Numbered from the stretch's first letter, positions 23,704-34,666 are shown. The stretch: DNA of 64,000 nt from Streptomyces nodosus (GCF_008704995.1 NZ_CP023747.1:4805501-4869500); one strand, 5' to 3'. Program-made: numbers and translations. Notes: generated by a model from the letters alone, not told the origin.

Positions 23704-25923
23704 ATGTCCCACGACGACGTCGGACCGCGCGCGGTGAAGCGCTCGGTCGTATTCCTCACCGCGGGTGCACTCGCGGTGCCCGCGCTCGCCGCCTGCAGTG
23801 CCGACGAGGAGGTGAGCAAACCGGTCGCCGCGCAGGACATCGCGCCGGCCGCCCGCACCCTCCTCGCCGACGGCGGGACCCTGCGCTGGGCGGTCGACGC
23901 CGTGCCCGGCACCCTGAACACCTTCCAGGCCGACTCCGGCGCCGCCACCACCCGGGTGGCCGGGGCCGTGCTGCCCTCGATGTTCCGGCTCGACACCAAC
24001 GGCCGTCCCGAGATCGACCAGGACTATCTGGAGTCCGCCAAGGTCGAGTCGACCGAGCCCAAGCAGGTCGTCGTCTACCGGCTGAACAAGCGGGCCGTCT
24101 GGAGCGACGGCCGGAAGATCGGCGCCGACGACTTCGCCGCCCAGTGGCATGCCCTCTCCGGCCGGGACAGCGCGTACTGGACCGCCCGCAACGCCGGCTA
24201 CGACCGCATCGAGAAGGTGGAGCGCGGGGCGAACAGCCACGAGGTCAAGGTGACCTTCGGCAAGCAGTACGCCGACTGGAGGTCGCTGTTCTCGCCGCTG
24301 TACCCGAAGGACGTCACGGGCAGCCCGAACTCCTTCAACGACGGGGCGAGGACCGGTCTGAAGGTGACCTCCGGCCCGTTCTCCGTCAAGAACGTCGACG
24401 CCAAGGCGGGCACGATCACGCTCGCCCGCAATCCGCGCTGGTGGGGCCGGTCCGCCAAGCTCTCCGAGATCGTGCTGGTCGCCGTCCCGCGCGACCAGCG
24501 GGCCGCCGCGCTCGCCGGCGGGAAGATCGACATGGCCGAGATCGACCCGGAGGAGGCCGGGAGGATCACCTTTGCCGCCGGCAACCAGGGCAGCACGTCC
24601 CTGCGGGGACCGTCGGGGACGGCGACGGCCGACGCGGCCTCGGCCTCGGCCCCGGCGGAACCGAGTGGCTCCGCGGCGGAGCCCTCCTCGGCAGAGCCCT
24701 CCTCGGCGGGTCCGGGCGGCGAGTCCGGCGCGTCGAGCGGTGAGCGGCAGACGCTGCGCGGCTTCGCGCTCCACAAGTCCCTGGAGCCCGCCTACACCCA
24801 GCTCGCCCTGAACGGCTCCCGTGGCCCGCTCTCCGACGAGCGTGTGCGCCGGGCGGTGGCCCGCGCCCTGGACCGCAAGGAGCTGGCCGGGCTGGTCCTC
24901 AAGCCGCTCGGGCTGCCCGTGGTCCCCGTCGGCAGCCATCTCGCCCTCTCCGGGCAGGACGCCTACGCCGACAACAGCGGCGCCCTCGGCGAGCAGGACA
25001 CCGCCCAGGCGCAGACCCTGTTGTCGGAGGCGGGCTGGGTGCCCGGCGGGCCGATCAAGGAGGAGAAGAAGAAGACCGCCGGATCCGAGGAGAAGAAGAG
25101 CTCCGAACCCTCGCAGAAGAAGAGCTCCGAACCCTCGGAGAAGAAGAGCTCCGGGCCCGAGGAGAAGAAGACCGCAGGGGCCGACGCGACGAAGGCGGCC
25201 GGGTCCGACGGCAAGAACGCCGGCGGCGACGACAAGGGGCCCCGCAACGAGCCTGGGGACCCTGCGCAGGAGCACGACCAGAGCGGGATGCCGGGCGCCT
25301 ACGCCCCCAAGGGCACCGCCGCCCCGGCCGGCACCACGGGCGCGGTGGTCGCCAAGGACGGCAAGCCGCTGCAGCTGCGGTTCGTGCTGCCCTCCGGCGC
25401 GGGCTCGGCGACCCTGCGGACGGTCGGCGACCGGATCGCGCGCATGCTGGAGAAGGTCGGGATCCGCACGGAGATCACCAAGGTCCCCGACGACAGCTAT
25501 TTCAAGGACCATGTCGCGGCCGGCGACTACGACCTGGCGCTCTACTCGTGGCCCGCGTCCGCCTACCCCGCCACCGACGCCCGGCCGATCTACGCCAAGC
25601 CGGTGCCCGCGGCGGACGGCTCGCTGAGCATCGAGCAGAACTACACCCGGATCGGCACCGACCAGGTGGACCAGCTCTTCGCCCAGGCGATCGCCTCGCT
25701 GGACGGGAAGGAGGAGCGGGACCTGGTCCGCAAGGCAGATGCCCGTATCTGGGCCGCCGCGGGCTCCATCCCGCTCTACCAGCGCCCCCAGCTCACGGTC
25801 ACCCGCTCGGATCTGGCCAACGCGGGCTCCTTCGGCTTCCAGACCCCGGTCTACGAGAACATGGGCTTCCTGAAGAAGGGGGCCAGGCCGCCGGCGAGTC
25901 CCTCGGCGAGCCCCTCCTCCTGA
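23704..25923 (+). CDS. Peptide-type ABC substrate-binding lipoprotein (SBP_bac_5) with inserted low-complexity region
   Basis: A 739-residue lipoprotein, longer than the usual 520-600 of the family. The N-terminus has a basic patch, a hydrophobic stretch and the lipobox ALAAC. SBP_bac_5 features: LRWAVDAVPGTLNTFQADSG, VVYRLNKRAVWSDGRKIGAD, ARNPRWWG, LNGSRGPLSDERVRRAVARA. Two spacer insertions interrupt the fold: an Ala/Ser/Pro/Glu stretch near residues 310-345 and a Lys/Glu/Ser repeat (EEKKSSEPS type) near 453-530. No permease or ATPase is adjacent; it may share a transporter with the Opp systems downstream or act alone. ATG 23704 has GGAGG eight bases upstream; GTG 23701 is possible. Confidence 0.88.
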   Translation: MSHDDVGPRAVKRSVVFLTAGALAVPALAACSADEEVSKPVAAQDIAPAARTLLADGGTLRWAVDAVPGTLNTFQADSGAATTRVAGAVLPSMFRLDTNGRPEIDQDYLESAKVESTEPKQVVVYRLNKRAVWSDGRKIGADDFAAQWHALSGRDSAYWTARNAGYDRIEKVERGANSHEVKVTFGKQYADWRSLFSPLYPKDVTGSPNSFNDGARTGLKVTSGPFSVKNVDAKAGTITLARNPRWWGRSAKLSEIVLVAVPRDQRAAALAGGKIDMAEIDPEEAGRITFAAGNQGSTSLRGPSGTATADAASASAPAEPSGSAAEPSSAEPSSAGPGGESGASSGERQTLRGFALHKSLEPAYTQLALNGSRGPLSDERVRRAVARALDRKELAGLVLKPLGLPVVPVGSHLALSGQDAYADNSGALGEQDTAQAQTLLSEAGWVPGGPIKEEKKKTAGSEEKKSSEPSQKKSSEPSEKKSSGPEEKKTAGADATKAAGSDGKNAGGDDKGPRNEPGDPAQEHDQSGMPGAYAPKGTAAPAGTTGAVVAKDGKPLQLRFVLPSGAGSATLRTVGDRIARMLEKVGIRTEITKVPDDSYFKDHVAAGDYDLALYSWPASAYPATDARPIYAKPVPAADGSLSIEQNYTRIGTDQVDQLFAQAIASLDGKEERDLVRKADARIWAAAGSIPLYQRPQLTVTRSDLANAGSFGFQTPVYENMGFLKKGARPPASPSASPSS
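25060..25180 (+). repeat. 24-bp tandem repeat coding EEKKSSEPS-type units inside the binding protein
   Basis: Near-identical units of the form aagaagagctccgaaccctc plus ggag occur about three times (25090-25165), flanked by diverged gaggagaagaag copies. The run encodes a highly charged flexible linker and is the most purine-rich segment in this part of the window. Confidence 0.85.
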
Positions 25924-25933
25924 TCCTGCCGCC

Positions 25934-25975
25934 GGGACGGTGCGGCGTGCCTGGTCAGCGGGCCCGCACCGTCCC
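25934..25975 (+). terminator. Hairpin terminator after the binding lipoprotein
   Basis: Arms gggacggtgcgg and ccgcaccgtccc pair perfectly over 12 bp around an 18-nt loop, starting 11 bp after the stop codon. No T-run. Confidence 0.6.
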
Positions 25976-26100
25976 CCGCACGCCCAGCTCGCGCCGTCCC
26001 CCTAAAATGGGAAAAGGCCGAGGCGTGTCCAGCCCGGCAGGGCCCGCGTAACTCAGACGTTCGCGCAGGCCGTCCTCACCACTCCGGGAGTACGCCACAC

Positions 26101-28008
<1,908 letters not shown>

Positions 28009-28011
28009 GCC

Positions 28012-28050
28012 GACGGGACCCCGGCCGGCGCCGCCGGCCGGGGTCCCGTC
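28012..28050 (+). terminator. Strong hairpin terminator after typA
   Basis: A perfect 17-bp stem, gacgggaccccggccgg with ccggccggggtcccgtc, around cgccg, starting 4 bp after the typA stop. No T-run follows. Confidence 0.8.
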
Positions 28051-28060
28051 GAGCCGGACA

Positions 28061-28097
28061 GAAGGTGCGGTACCGCCGTGGGCGGTGCCGCACCTTC
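28061..28097. terminator. Second hairpin downstream of typA
   Basis: Arms gaaggtgcggtaccgcc and ggcggtgccgcaccttc pair over 17 bp with one G-U type mismatch around gtg. It lies 10 bp beyond the first hairpin. Confidence 0.65.
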
Positions 28098-28170
28098 CGC
28101 GTTCGCACCCGGGTCGTGCGGCCCATGCCGCCGGAGCGGCTCGGCGCGCGCCCACAAGGGGGCGCGTACG

Positions 28171-28220
28171 GCGACGGCGGGGCACCCGGGCGGCATTCCG
28201 CCCGGGTGCCCCGCCGTCGC
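28171..28220. terminator. Third, very long perfect hairpin downstream of typA
   Basis: Left arm 28171-28193 begins gcgacggcggggcacc and right arm 28198-28220 is its exact reverse complement: a 23-bp perfect stem with a catt loop. There is no gene between it and the preceding hairpin. Confidence 0.65.
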
Positions 28221-28792
28221 GGAGAACCCTCGTCAGTGCCGGTCGCGCCGCGTTCGCACGGCCCCGCCCGGTCGGCCTGACCTGCTGCCGACGAGTGACA
28301 TAGAGGGTTTTCCCTATGGGCGGCCGCCGGGAGCTCCGGCCGATCGTCCTCGTGGCCCCACACGGCTAAAGTTGCCGGGATGCGCGGACCACCTGATGTG
28401 GTTCGTCGCCCCTTGTACCGCTTGCGGCGTCGAATAGTTCCTTCCGCTGCCGAGCGCAATCGACTTTTCCGCCCGCTGTCCGGTATGCGGACAACTCATA
28501 CCGATAGTTGTGTAACAAGTCCGTTTCGCAGCGATCTTTCACCGAACTGTTTGTCCGGATTTTGGGAGAAGTGAGCGTCAGGTGTGATCGAACCGAGACC
28601 TCGACGGTGTGGTTCGGCCAGGGCGCAATGGCAGATAGTTAGGCGCGTAGAGCTCGGATGAACGGGTCATGCGCTGCAGTCGGCGACGACTCGCGAGCGC
28701 GGGGGGCACCTGACTGTTTCAGCCACCGGTGACGGTGCTGTGTCATGTGCCTCTCCATGCGGTGAACCTAAGGACTCATGAGGAGGAGCCCC
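28221..28792. other. Long leader/promoter region before the first oligopeptide operon
   Basis: About 570 bp with no convincing gene. It is distinctly AT-richer than its surroundings from about 28280 to 28600 (gacatagagggttttcccta, tgtaacaagtccgtttcgc, gatctttcaccgaactg), a sign of a regulatory region. It includes an inverted repeat ggtatg/catacc at 28482-28502. Several regulators could bind here; I cannot place a transcription start. Confidence 0.5.
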
Positions 28793-30415
28793 ATGCGTGG
28801 TGCCAAGAGCGCCAAGTGGGTTGCGATGGCCGCGGTTGTGGCGCTGGGTGCGACGGCCTGTGGCGGTGGCGGAGACAGCGGCAGCTCGGGCGGTGCCAAG
28901 GGCAACGGCGTCTTGTCGGTGGAGATCGGTGAACCGCAGAACGCCCTGGTTCCCACCAACACGTACGAGACCGAGGGCGGCCAGGTCATCAACGCCCTCT
29001 TCACGGGTCTGACCAAGCTTGACGCCGACAACAAGGTCGTCAACGCCATGGCCGAGTCGATCGAGACCAAGGACAACAAGGTCTGGACGATCAAGCTGAA
29101 GTCCGGCTACACCTTCCACAACGGCGAGAAGGTCACCGCCCAGTCCTTCATCGACGCCTGGAACTACGGCGCCAACCAGAGCAACGCCCAGCAGACCAAC
29201 CCGCTGTTCAGCCACATCCAGGGCTTCAGCGACCTGAACCCGGGCGAGGGCAAGAAGCCCTCGACCGACAAGATGTCGGGTCTGAAGGCCGTGGACGACA
29301 GCACCCTTCAGGTCACCCTGACCGCCCCGTTCGCGGCGTTCACGTCGCAGCTGTCCTTCACCGCGTTCGTTCCGCTGCCCAAGGCGTTCTTCAAGGACCC
29401 GAAGGGCTTCGGCGAGGCGCCGATCGGCAACGGTCCCTTCGAGATGAAGGGCAAGTTCAAGCACAACGAGGAAATCAGCACCACGAAGTACGACAAGTAC
29501 CCGGACGCGTCGAAGATCGCGGTCAAGGGTGTCAACTTCAAGATTTACTCGAACCTCGACACGGCCTACAAGGACCTCGTCGCAGGCAACCTCGACACCC
29601 TGCTGACGATCCCGACCTCGGGTCTGGCGACCTACAAGAAGGACCTGCCGGGCCGCACGGTGGACCAGGCCGACTCGGCCGTCGGTTACATCGGCTTCCC
29701 GATCAAGTACAACAAGGCCTTCCAGAACGCGGACCTGCGTCAGGCCATCTCCATGTCGATCGACCGCCAGACGATCGCGGACAAGATCTTCCTCGGTGCC
29801 CGTACGCCCGCGGACGACTACATCAGCCCCACGATCGACGGCTACCGCAAGGGCGCCTGCGGTGACGCGTGCACCCTGAACCCGGCGAAGGCCAAGGAGC
29901 TCTACAAGAAGAGCGGCGGGCTGCCCGGCAACACGCTGGAGATCGGCTACAACTCCGACGGCGGTCACAAGGACTGGGTCGAGGCGGTCGCCAACCAGAT
30001 CCAGCAGAACCTGGGCGTCAAGGTCATCGCCAAGCCGTTCGAGCAGTTCCAGACCATCCTGAACGACCTGGACGCCAAGAAGTACCAGGGCGCGTTCCGT
30101 ATGGCCTGGAGCATGGACTACCCGGACATGGAGAACTACCTCCGTCCGATCTTCTCCAAGGACGCCATCAGCAACGGCTCCAACTACTCCGGTTACGTCA
30201 ACGAGGACTTCGAGAAGCTCCTCGCCCAGGGCGACAAGGCTCCCACGCACGAGGACGCCATCAAGACGTACCAGAAGGCCGACGACATCCTGCTGAAGGA
30301 CATGCCGTACATTCCGGTGTACTTCTACACCATGAACTTCGGCTTCAGCGACAAGATCAAGTCGATGAACGTCGCCGGCCACCAGATCCTGTGGGACACG
30401 GTCAAGCTCAGCTGA
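28793..30415 (+). CDS. Oligopeptide ABC transporter substrate-binding lipoprotein, system 1
   Basis: A 540-residue OppA/DppA-type lipoprotein. Signal peptide MRGAKSAKWVAMAAVVALGA with lipobox GATAC. SBP_bac_5 signs: GEPQNALVPTNTYETEGGQV, WTIKLKSGYTFHNGEKVTAQ, SFIDAWNYGANQ, and DLRQAISMSIDRQTIADKI. It captures peptides outside the membrane for the permeases and ATPases encoded next. Start ATG 28793 follows an ideal GAGGAGGAG. A hairpin separates it from the permease gene, which should raise its expression over the rest. Its codons are enriched in AAG and AAC relative to neighbours, as in highly expressed genes. The closest relative in the window is the protein at 42101. Confidence 0.95.
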   Translation: MRGAKSAKWVAMAAVVALGATACGGGGDSGSSGGAKGNGVLSVEIGEPQNALVPTNTYETEGGQVINALFTGLTKLDADNKVVNAMAESIETKDNKVWTIKLKSGYTFHNGEKVTAQSFIDAWNYGANQSNAQQTNPLFSHIQGFSDLNPGEGKKPSTDKMSGLKAVDDSTLQVTLTAPFAAFTSQLSFTAFVPLPKAFFKDPKGFGEAPIGNGPFEMKGKFKHNEEISTTKYDKYPDASKIAVKGVNFKIYSNLDTAYKDLVAGNLDTLLTIPTSGLATYKKDLPGRTVDQADSAVGYIGFPIKYNKAFQNADLRQAISMSIDRQTIADKIFLGARTPADDYISPTIDGYRKGACGDACTLNPAKAKELYKKSGGLPGNTLEIGYNSDGGHKDWVEAVANQIQQNLGVKVIAKPFEQFQTILNDLDAKKYQGAFRMAWSMDYPDMENYLRPIFSKDAISNGSNYSGYVNEDFEKLLAQGDKAPTHEDAIKTYQKADDILLKDMPYIPVYFYTMNFGFSDKIKSMNVAGHQILWDTVKLS

Positions 30416-30451
30416 ACCAGGTCTGAGTAACCCCCACATACAGCGGAAACA

Positions 30452-30494
30452 GGGTGAGCAAGGGGAGGGGCTCAAAGCCTTCCCTTGCTCACCC
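30452..30494 (+). terminator. Intra-operon hairpin between binding protein and permease, system 1
   Basis: Arms gggtgagcaaggggagg and ccttcccttgctcaccc form a 17-bp stem with one G-U pair around a 9-nt loop. Its position suggests partial termination or 3'-end protection of the binding-protein mRNA. Confidence 0.75.
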
Positions 30495-30568
30495 CTTCTG
30501 CCGTCTCCCGTCCGCCTGTGCCCTCGCCCCGGCCGCGGGCGGGTCCAGCACCCCCCTCTGGAGTACCC

Positions 30569-31495
30569 ATGGGCCGATACGTCGTGCGCCGCCTCCTGCA
30601 GGTGATCCCTGTGGTGATCGGCGTCACATTCATCATCTTCTGCCTGGTCTTCGCTCTGCCCGGCGACCCCATCCAGGCACTGGCCGGCGACAAGCGCGCC
30701 GACCCCAACATCGCGGCGATCCTTCGCGATCACTACCACCTCAACGAGCCGCTGTACCAGCAGTACTGGCACTACATCAGCGGTGTCTTCACCGGTGACC
30801 TCGGCGAGACGTACAACGGGCGTGCCATCTCCGACATCGTCTCCCAGCGGTTCCCGATCACGGTGAAGCTCGGCCTGACCGCCTTCGTCATCGAGGCCGT
30901 CATCGGCATCCTGGCGGGCGTCCTCTCCGCGCTGCGCAAGGGCAAGTTCCTCGACAACGTGGTCCTGGTCGCGACCCTCATCCTGATCTCGATCCCGGTC
31001 TTCGTGCTCGGTAGCGTGTTCCAGCTCGAGTTCGGCATGAACCTCAAGATCACGCCGATCTCCGGCATCGACAAGGGCTGGCCGCAGAGCTACATCCTCC
31101 CGGCCATCGTGCTCGCCTCCACCTCCATGGCGTACATCGCGCGACTGGTCCGGTCGAGCATGACCGAGTCGATCCGCGCCGACTACGTGCGCACCGCGGT
31201 CGCCAAGGGCCTGCCGCGGCGCCGGGTCATCGGCCTGCACGCGATGCGCAACTCGATGATCCCGGTCGTCACCTTCCTCGGCTTCGACCTCGGCGCCCTC
31301 ATGGGCGGTGCCATCATCACCGAGCGTGTGTTCAACATGCCCGGTATCGGCGGCCAGCTGGCCCAGTCCGTGTACCTGCGCGAACGGCCCGTCGTGGTCG
31401 GTCTGGTGACGCTGCTGGTGCTGATCTACCTGATGGCCAACCTGTTCGTCGACCTGTTGTACGCCGTGCTCGACCCGAGGATCCGCTATGAGTGA
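30569..31495 (+). CDS. Oligopeptide ABC transporter permease (OppB type), system 1
   Basis: A 308-residue membrane protein with about six helices. It starts MGRYVVRRLLQVIPVVIGVT, the OppB/DppB signature, and carries the cytoplasmic EAA-like loop YVRTAVAKGLPRRRVIGLHA. The DPRIRYE end is typical. It pairs with the OppC-type protein to form the channel. ATG 30569 follows CTGGAGTACCC. The 3' end overlaps the next gene by 8 bp. Confidence 0.95.
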   Translation: MGRYVVRRLLQVIPVVIGVTFIIFCLVFALPGDPIQALAGDKRADPNIAAILRDHYHLNEPLYQQYWHYISGVFTGDLGETYNGRAISDIVSQRFPITVKLGLTAFVIEAVIGILAGVLSALRKGKFLDNVVLVATLILISIPVFVLGSVFQLEFGMNLKITPISGIDKGWPQSYILPAIVLASTSMAYIARLVRSSMTESIRADYVRTAVAKGLPRRRVIGLHAMRNSMIPVVTFLGFDLGALMGGAIITERVFNMPGIGGQLAQSVYLRERPVVVGLVTLLVLIYLMANLFVDLLYAVLDPRIRYE

Positions 31496-32426
31496 GAAGA
31501 CGATGGAGAAGCCCCCCGCCGACGCGCTGACCGCGGAGCGGGAGGCGGAGGCCGAGGAGAAGGCGGCGGCCCGGCAGGCGAGCCTGCTCAAGGACGGCTG
31601 GGCGGACCTGCGCAAGCGGCCCATGTTCCTGGTGACCGCCTTCATCATCGTGTGCCTGCTCGCCCTGGCGATCATGCCCGGCCTGTTCACGGCGCGCTCC
31701 CCGTTCTCGGACGGCTTCTGCCAGCTGCAGAACTCCATGGACGGTCCCACCTCCGGTCACCTGTTCGGCTTCGACGTGCAGGGCTGCGACATCTACACGC
31801 GGACCGTGTACGGCGCCCGCAACTCGGTCGTCGTCGGTGTGGTGACCACCATCGCCACCACCCTGATCGGCGGTCTGGTGGGCATGCTGGCCGGTCTGGC
31901 CGGCGGCTGGATCGACGCGCTGCTCTCCCGTATCACCGAGGTGTTCTCCGGCCTGCCGCTGATCATCGGTGGTCTGCTGATCATGTCGATCTGGCGCACG
32001 GGTGACGTGTGGTCGGTGTCGGTCATCATGGCGATCCTCGGCTGGCCGCAGGTCTTCCGGATCATGCGTGGCGAGGTCATCTCCAACAAGTACAACGACT
32101 ATGTGATGGCCGCCCGTGCGCTGGGCGCGGGTTCATGGCGCATGGCGTTCCGGCACATCCTGCCGAACACGCTCGCCCCCGTCATCGTCATCACCACGAT
32201 GAACCTCGGCGTCTACATCGCCGCCGAGGCCGCCCTGTCCTACCTGGGCATCGGCATCCAGTACCCGAACATCTCCTGGGGCCTCATGATCAGTGACGCC
32301 CAGGACCGGTTCCTGACCTCGCCGCACGCGCTGCTGTTCCCGGCCGGCGCCCTGAGCATCACCGTGCTGGCGTTCATCATGCTCGGAGACGTCGTGCGCG
32401 ACGCCTTCGACCCGAAGATGCGCTGA
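31488..32426 (+). CDS. Oligopeptide ABC transporter permease (OppC type), system 1
   Basis: A 312-residue permease. An acidic N-terminal extension (ADALTAEREAEAEEKAAARQ) precedes the OppC_N helix (MFLVTAFIIVCLLALAIMPG). The loop VMAARALGAGSWRMAFRHIL is the ATPase-docking EAA motif. Extracellular residues include a Cys pair region FCQLQN and QGCDIYTRTVYGARNS. ATG 31488 overlaps the OppB-type gene. It is followed 11 bp later by the first ATPase gene. Confidence 0.95.
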   Translation: MSEKTMEKPPADALTAEREAEAEEKAAARQASLLKDGWADLRKRPMFLVTAFIIVCLLALAIMPGLFTARSPFSDGFCQLQNSMDGPTSGHLFGFDVQGCDIYTRTVYGARNSVVVGVVTTIATTLIGGLVGMLAGLAGGWIDALLSRITEVFSGLPLIIGGLLIMSIWRTGDVWSVSVIMAILGWPQVFRIMRGEVISNKYNDYVMAARALGAGSWRMAFRHILPNTLAPVIVITTMNLGVYIAAEAALSYLGIGIQYPNISWGLMISDAQDRFLTSPHALLFPAGALSITVLAFIMLGDVVRDAFDPKMR

Positions 32427-32437
32427 GGGAGGCGTAC

Positions 32438-33499
32438 GTGACCATCATCGATTCGACGGACGCCGTCCCGGCTCCGCGATCCGGAGGCGGCGACAAGACC
32501 GGCCCGCTGCTCGAAGTGCGCGATCTGCACGTCGAGTTCAGCACCCGCGAGGGAGTGGTCAAGGCCGTCAACGGCGTCAACTACTCCGTGAACTCCGGCG
32601 AGACGCTCGCCGTGCTCGGCGAGTCCGGCTCCGGCAAGTCCGTGACCGCGCAGGCGATCATGGGCATCCTCGACATGCCGCCGGCCCGCATCCCCCAGGG
32701 GGAGATTCGCTTCTACGGCCAGGACATGCTGAAGATGTCCGAGGAGGAGCGGCGCAAGCTGCGCGGCGCGCGGATCGCGATGATCTTCCAGGACGCGCTG
32801 TCCTCGCTCAACCCCGTGCTCAGCGTGGGATTCCAGCTGGGTGAGATGTTCCGCGTCCACCAGGGAGCCTCTCGCAAGGAGGCCAAGGCCAAGGCCATCG
32901 AGCTGATGGACCGGGTGAAGATCCCGGCCGCCGCGGCGCGGGTCAACGACTACCCGCACCAGTTCTCCGGCGGTATGCGCCAGCGCATCATGATCGCCAT
33001 GGCGCTCGCCCTGGAGCCCGACCTGATCATCGCCGACGAGCCGACCACGGCCCTCGACGTGACGGTGCAGGCCCAGGTCATGGACCTGCTCGCGGAACTC
33101 CAGCGCGAGTACCAGATGGGCCTGATCCTGATCACCCACGACCTCGGTGTCGTCGCCGACGTCGCGGACAAGATCGCGGTCATGTACGCGGGCCGGATCG
33201 TGGAGACGGCGCCCGTGCACGAGCTGTACAAGCGCCCGGCCCACCCCTACACCCGCGGTCTGCTGGACTCGATCCCGCGCCTGGACCAGAAGGGCCAGGA
33301 GCTCTACGCGATCAAGGGCCTGCCGCCCAACCTGCTGAAGGTGCCCAGCGGCTGCGCCTTCAACCCGCGCTGCGACCGGGCCCAGGACATCTGCCGCACC
33401 GATCTTCCGCCTCTGGTCCCGGTGACCGAGCAGGACGGAACCGAACTGCCGGGCCGCGCCAGCGCGTGCCACTTCTGGAAGGAGACGATCCATGGCTGA
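32438..33499 (+). CDS. Oligopeptide ABC transporter ATPase (OppD type), system 1
   Basis: A 353-residue ATPase. Walker A GESGSGKS, signature SGGMRQRIMIAMALALEPD, Walker B LIIADEPTTALD, switch ITHDLGVV. The C-terminal oligopeptide domain has HPYTRGLLDSIPRLD and the Cys cluster GCAFNPRC..CRTD..ACHFW, which binds an iron-sulphur or structural metal in related proteins. GTG 32438 with GGAGGCGTAC. It overlaps the OppF-type gene by 8 bp and should form a heterodimer with its product. Confidence 0.96.
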   Translation: MTIIDSTDAVPAPRSGGGDKTGPLLEVRDLHVEFSTREGVVKAVNGVNYSVNSGETLAVLGESGSGKSVTAQAIMGILDMPPARIPQGEIRFYGQDMLKMSEEERRKLRGARIAMIFQDALSSLNPVLSVGFQLGEMFRVHQGASRKEAKAKAIELMDRVKIPAAAARVNDYPHQFSGGMRQRIMIAMALALEPDLIIADEPTTALDVTVQAQVMDLLAELQREYQMGLILITHDLGVVADVADKIAVMYAGRIVETAPVHELYKRPAHPYTRGLLDSIPRLDQKGQELYAIKGLPPNLLKVPSGCAFNPRCDRAQDICRTDLPPLVPVTEQDGTELPGRASACHFWKETIHG

Positions 33500-34640
33500 C
33501 CCGACCGAGGCAGGCAAGCCGACGGACGCGACGCCGAACGTCTCCGCCGTGCAGGTCGCCGATGTGCACTCCGAGGAACAGGCGGTCGCCGCCCTCGACG
33601 CGCACGTCGACCGGGGCGAGCCGATCCTTCAGGTGCGCAACCTGGTCAAGCACTTCCCGCTCACCCAGGGCATCCTGCTCAAGAAGCAGGTCGGCGCGGT
33701 CAAGGCCGTCGACGGCATCTCCTTCGACCTGTACCAGGGCGAGACCCTGGGCGTCGTGGGCGAGTCCGGCTGCGGCAAGTCGACCGTGGCCAAGCTGCTG
33801 ATGAACCTGGAGCGGGCGACCGCGGGCGAGATCTTCTACAAGGGCCAGGACATCACCAAGCTGTCCGGCGGGGCCCTGAAGGCCGTGCGGCGCAACATCC
33901 AGATGATCTTCCAGGACCCGTACACCTCGCTCAACCCGCGGATGACGGTCGGCGACATCATCGGTGAGCCCTACGACATCCACCCCGAGGTGGCCCCGAA
34001 GGGCGACCGGCGCCGTCGGGTCCAGGAGCTGCTGGACCTGGTCGGCCTCAACCCGGAGTACATCAACCGCTATCCGCACCAGTTCTCCGGCGGTCAGCGC
34101 CAGCGCATCGGCATCGCCCGCGGCCTCGCGCTCAACCCCGAGGTCATCATCTGCGACGAGCCGGTCTCCGCGCTGGACGTCTCGGTCCAGGCGCAGGTCA
34201 TCAACCTGATGGAGCGACTGCAGAACGAGCTGAACCTCTCCTACATCTTCATCGCGCACGACCTGTCGATCGTCCGGCACATCTCCGACCGGGTGGGCGT
34301 GATGTACCTCGGCAAGATGGCCGAGATCGGCACCGACGAGCAGATCTACGAGCACCCGACGCATCCCTACACCCAGGCGCTGCTGTCGGCGGTTCCCGTG
34401 CCGGACCCGGACGCCCGTGAGCATCGTGAGCGGATCATCCTGACCGGTGATGTGCCCTCCCCGGCCAACCCGCCGTCCGGCTGCCGCTTCCGCACCCGCT
34501 GCTGGAAGGCCCAGGACAAGTGCTCCCAGGAGGTGCCGCTCCTGGCGATCCCCGAGCGGTTCAAGGGAGTCGACTCCCCTGCGGCTCACGAGTCGGCCTG
34601 CCACTTCGCCGAGGAGAAGGACGTCGTCGGCGCGGCCTGA
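33492..34640 (+). CDS. Oligopeptide ABC transporter ATPase (OppF type), system 1
   Basis: A 382-residue ATPase. A 37-residue acidic N-terminal extension precedes the ABC domain. Walker A GESGCGKST, QMIFQDPYTSLNPRMTVGDI, signature SGGQRQRIGIARGLALNPE, Walker B VIICDEPVSALD, IFIAHDLSIVRH. C-terminal oligopeptide domain with GCRFRTRCWKAQDKC. Starts at ATG 33492 within the end of the OppD-type gene and ends the operon before a strong terminator. Compared with its paralogue at 46635, it has the longer N-terminus. Confidence 0.96.
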   Translation: MADPTEAGKPTDATPNVSAVQVADVHSEEQAVAALDAHVDRGEPILQVRNLVKHFPLTQGILLKKQVGAVKAVDGISFDLYQGETLGVVGESGCGKSTVAKLLMNLERATAGEIFYKGQDITKLSGGALKAVRRNIQMIFQDPYTSLNPRMTVGDIIGEPYDIHPEVAPKGDRRRRVQELLDLVGLNPEYINRYPHQFSGGQRQRIGIARGLALNPEVIICDEPVSALDVSVQAQVINLMERLQNELNLSYIFIAHDLSIVRHISDRVGVMYLGKMAEIGTDEQIYEHPTHPYTQALLSAVPVPDPDAREHRERIILTGDVPSPANPPSGCRFRTRCWKAQDKCSQEVPLLAIPERFKGVDSPAAHESACHFAEEKDVVGAA

Positions 34641-34666
34641 CGCACTGAGAGACAGCACCTGATCCC

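Noticed and set aside
28667..31750. Very long minus-strand open frame (over 1000 codons) opposite oligopeptide operon 1
   Set aside because: It spans several well-supported plus-strand genes and their intergenic hairpin, and its predicted protein is a GC-rich antisense artefact.
28793..34640. Assigning system 1 as bldK
   Set aside because: Neighbourhood is suggestive, but two near-identical systems are present and the gene order differs from the one I remember for bldK; the sequence alone does not decide.
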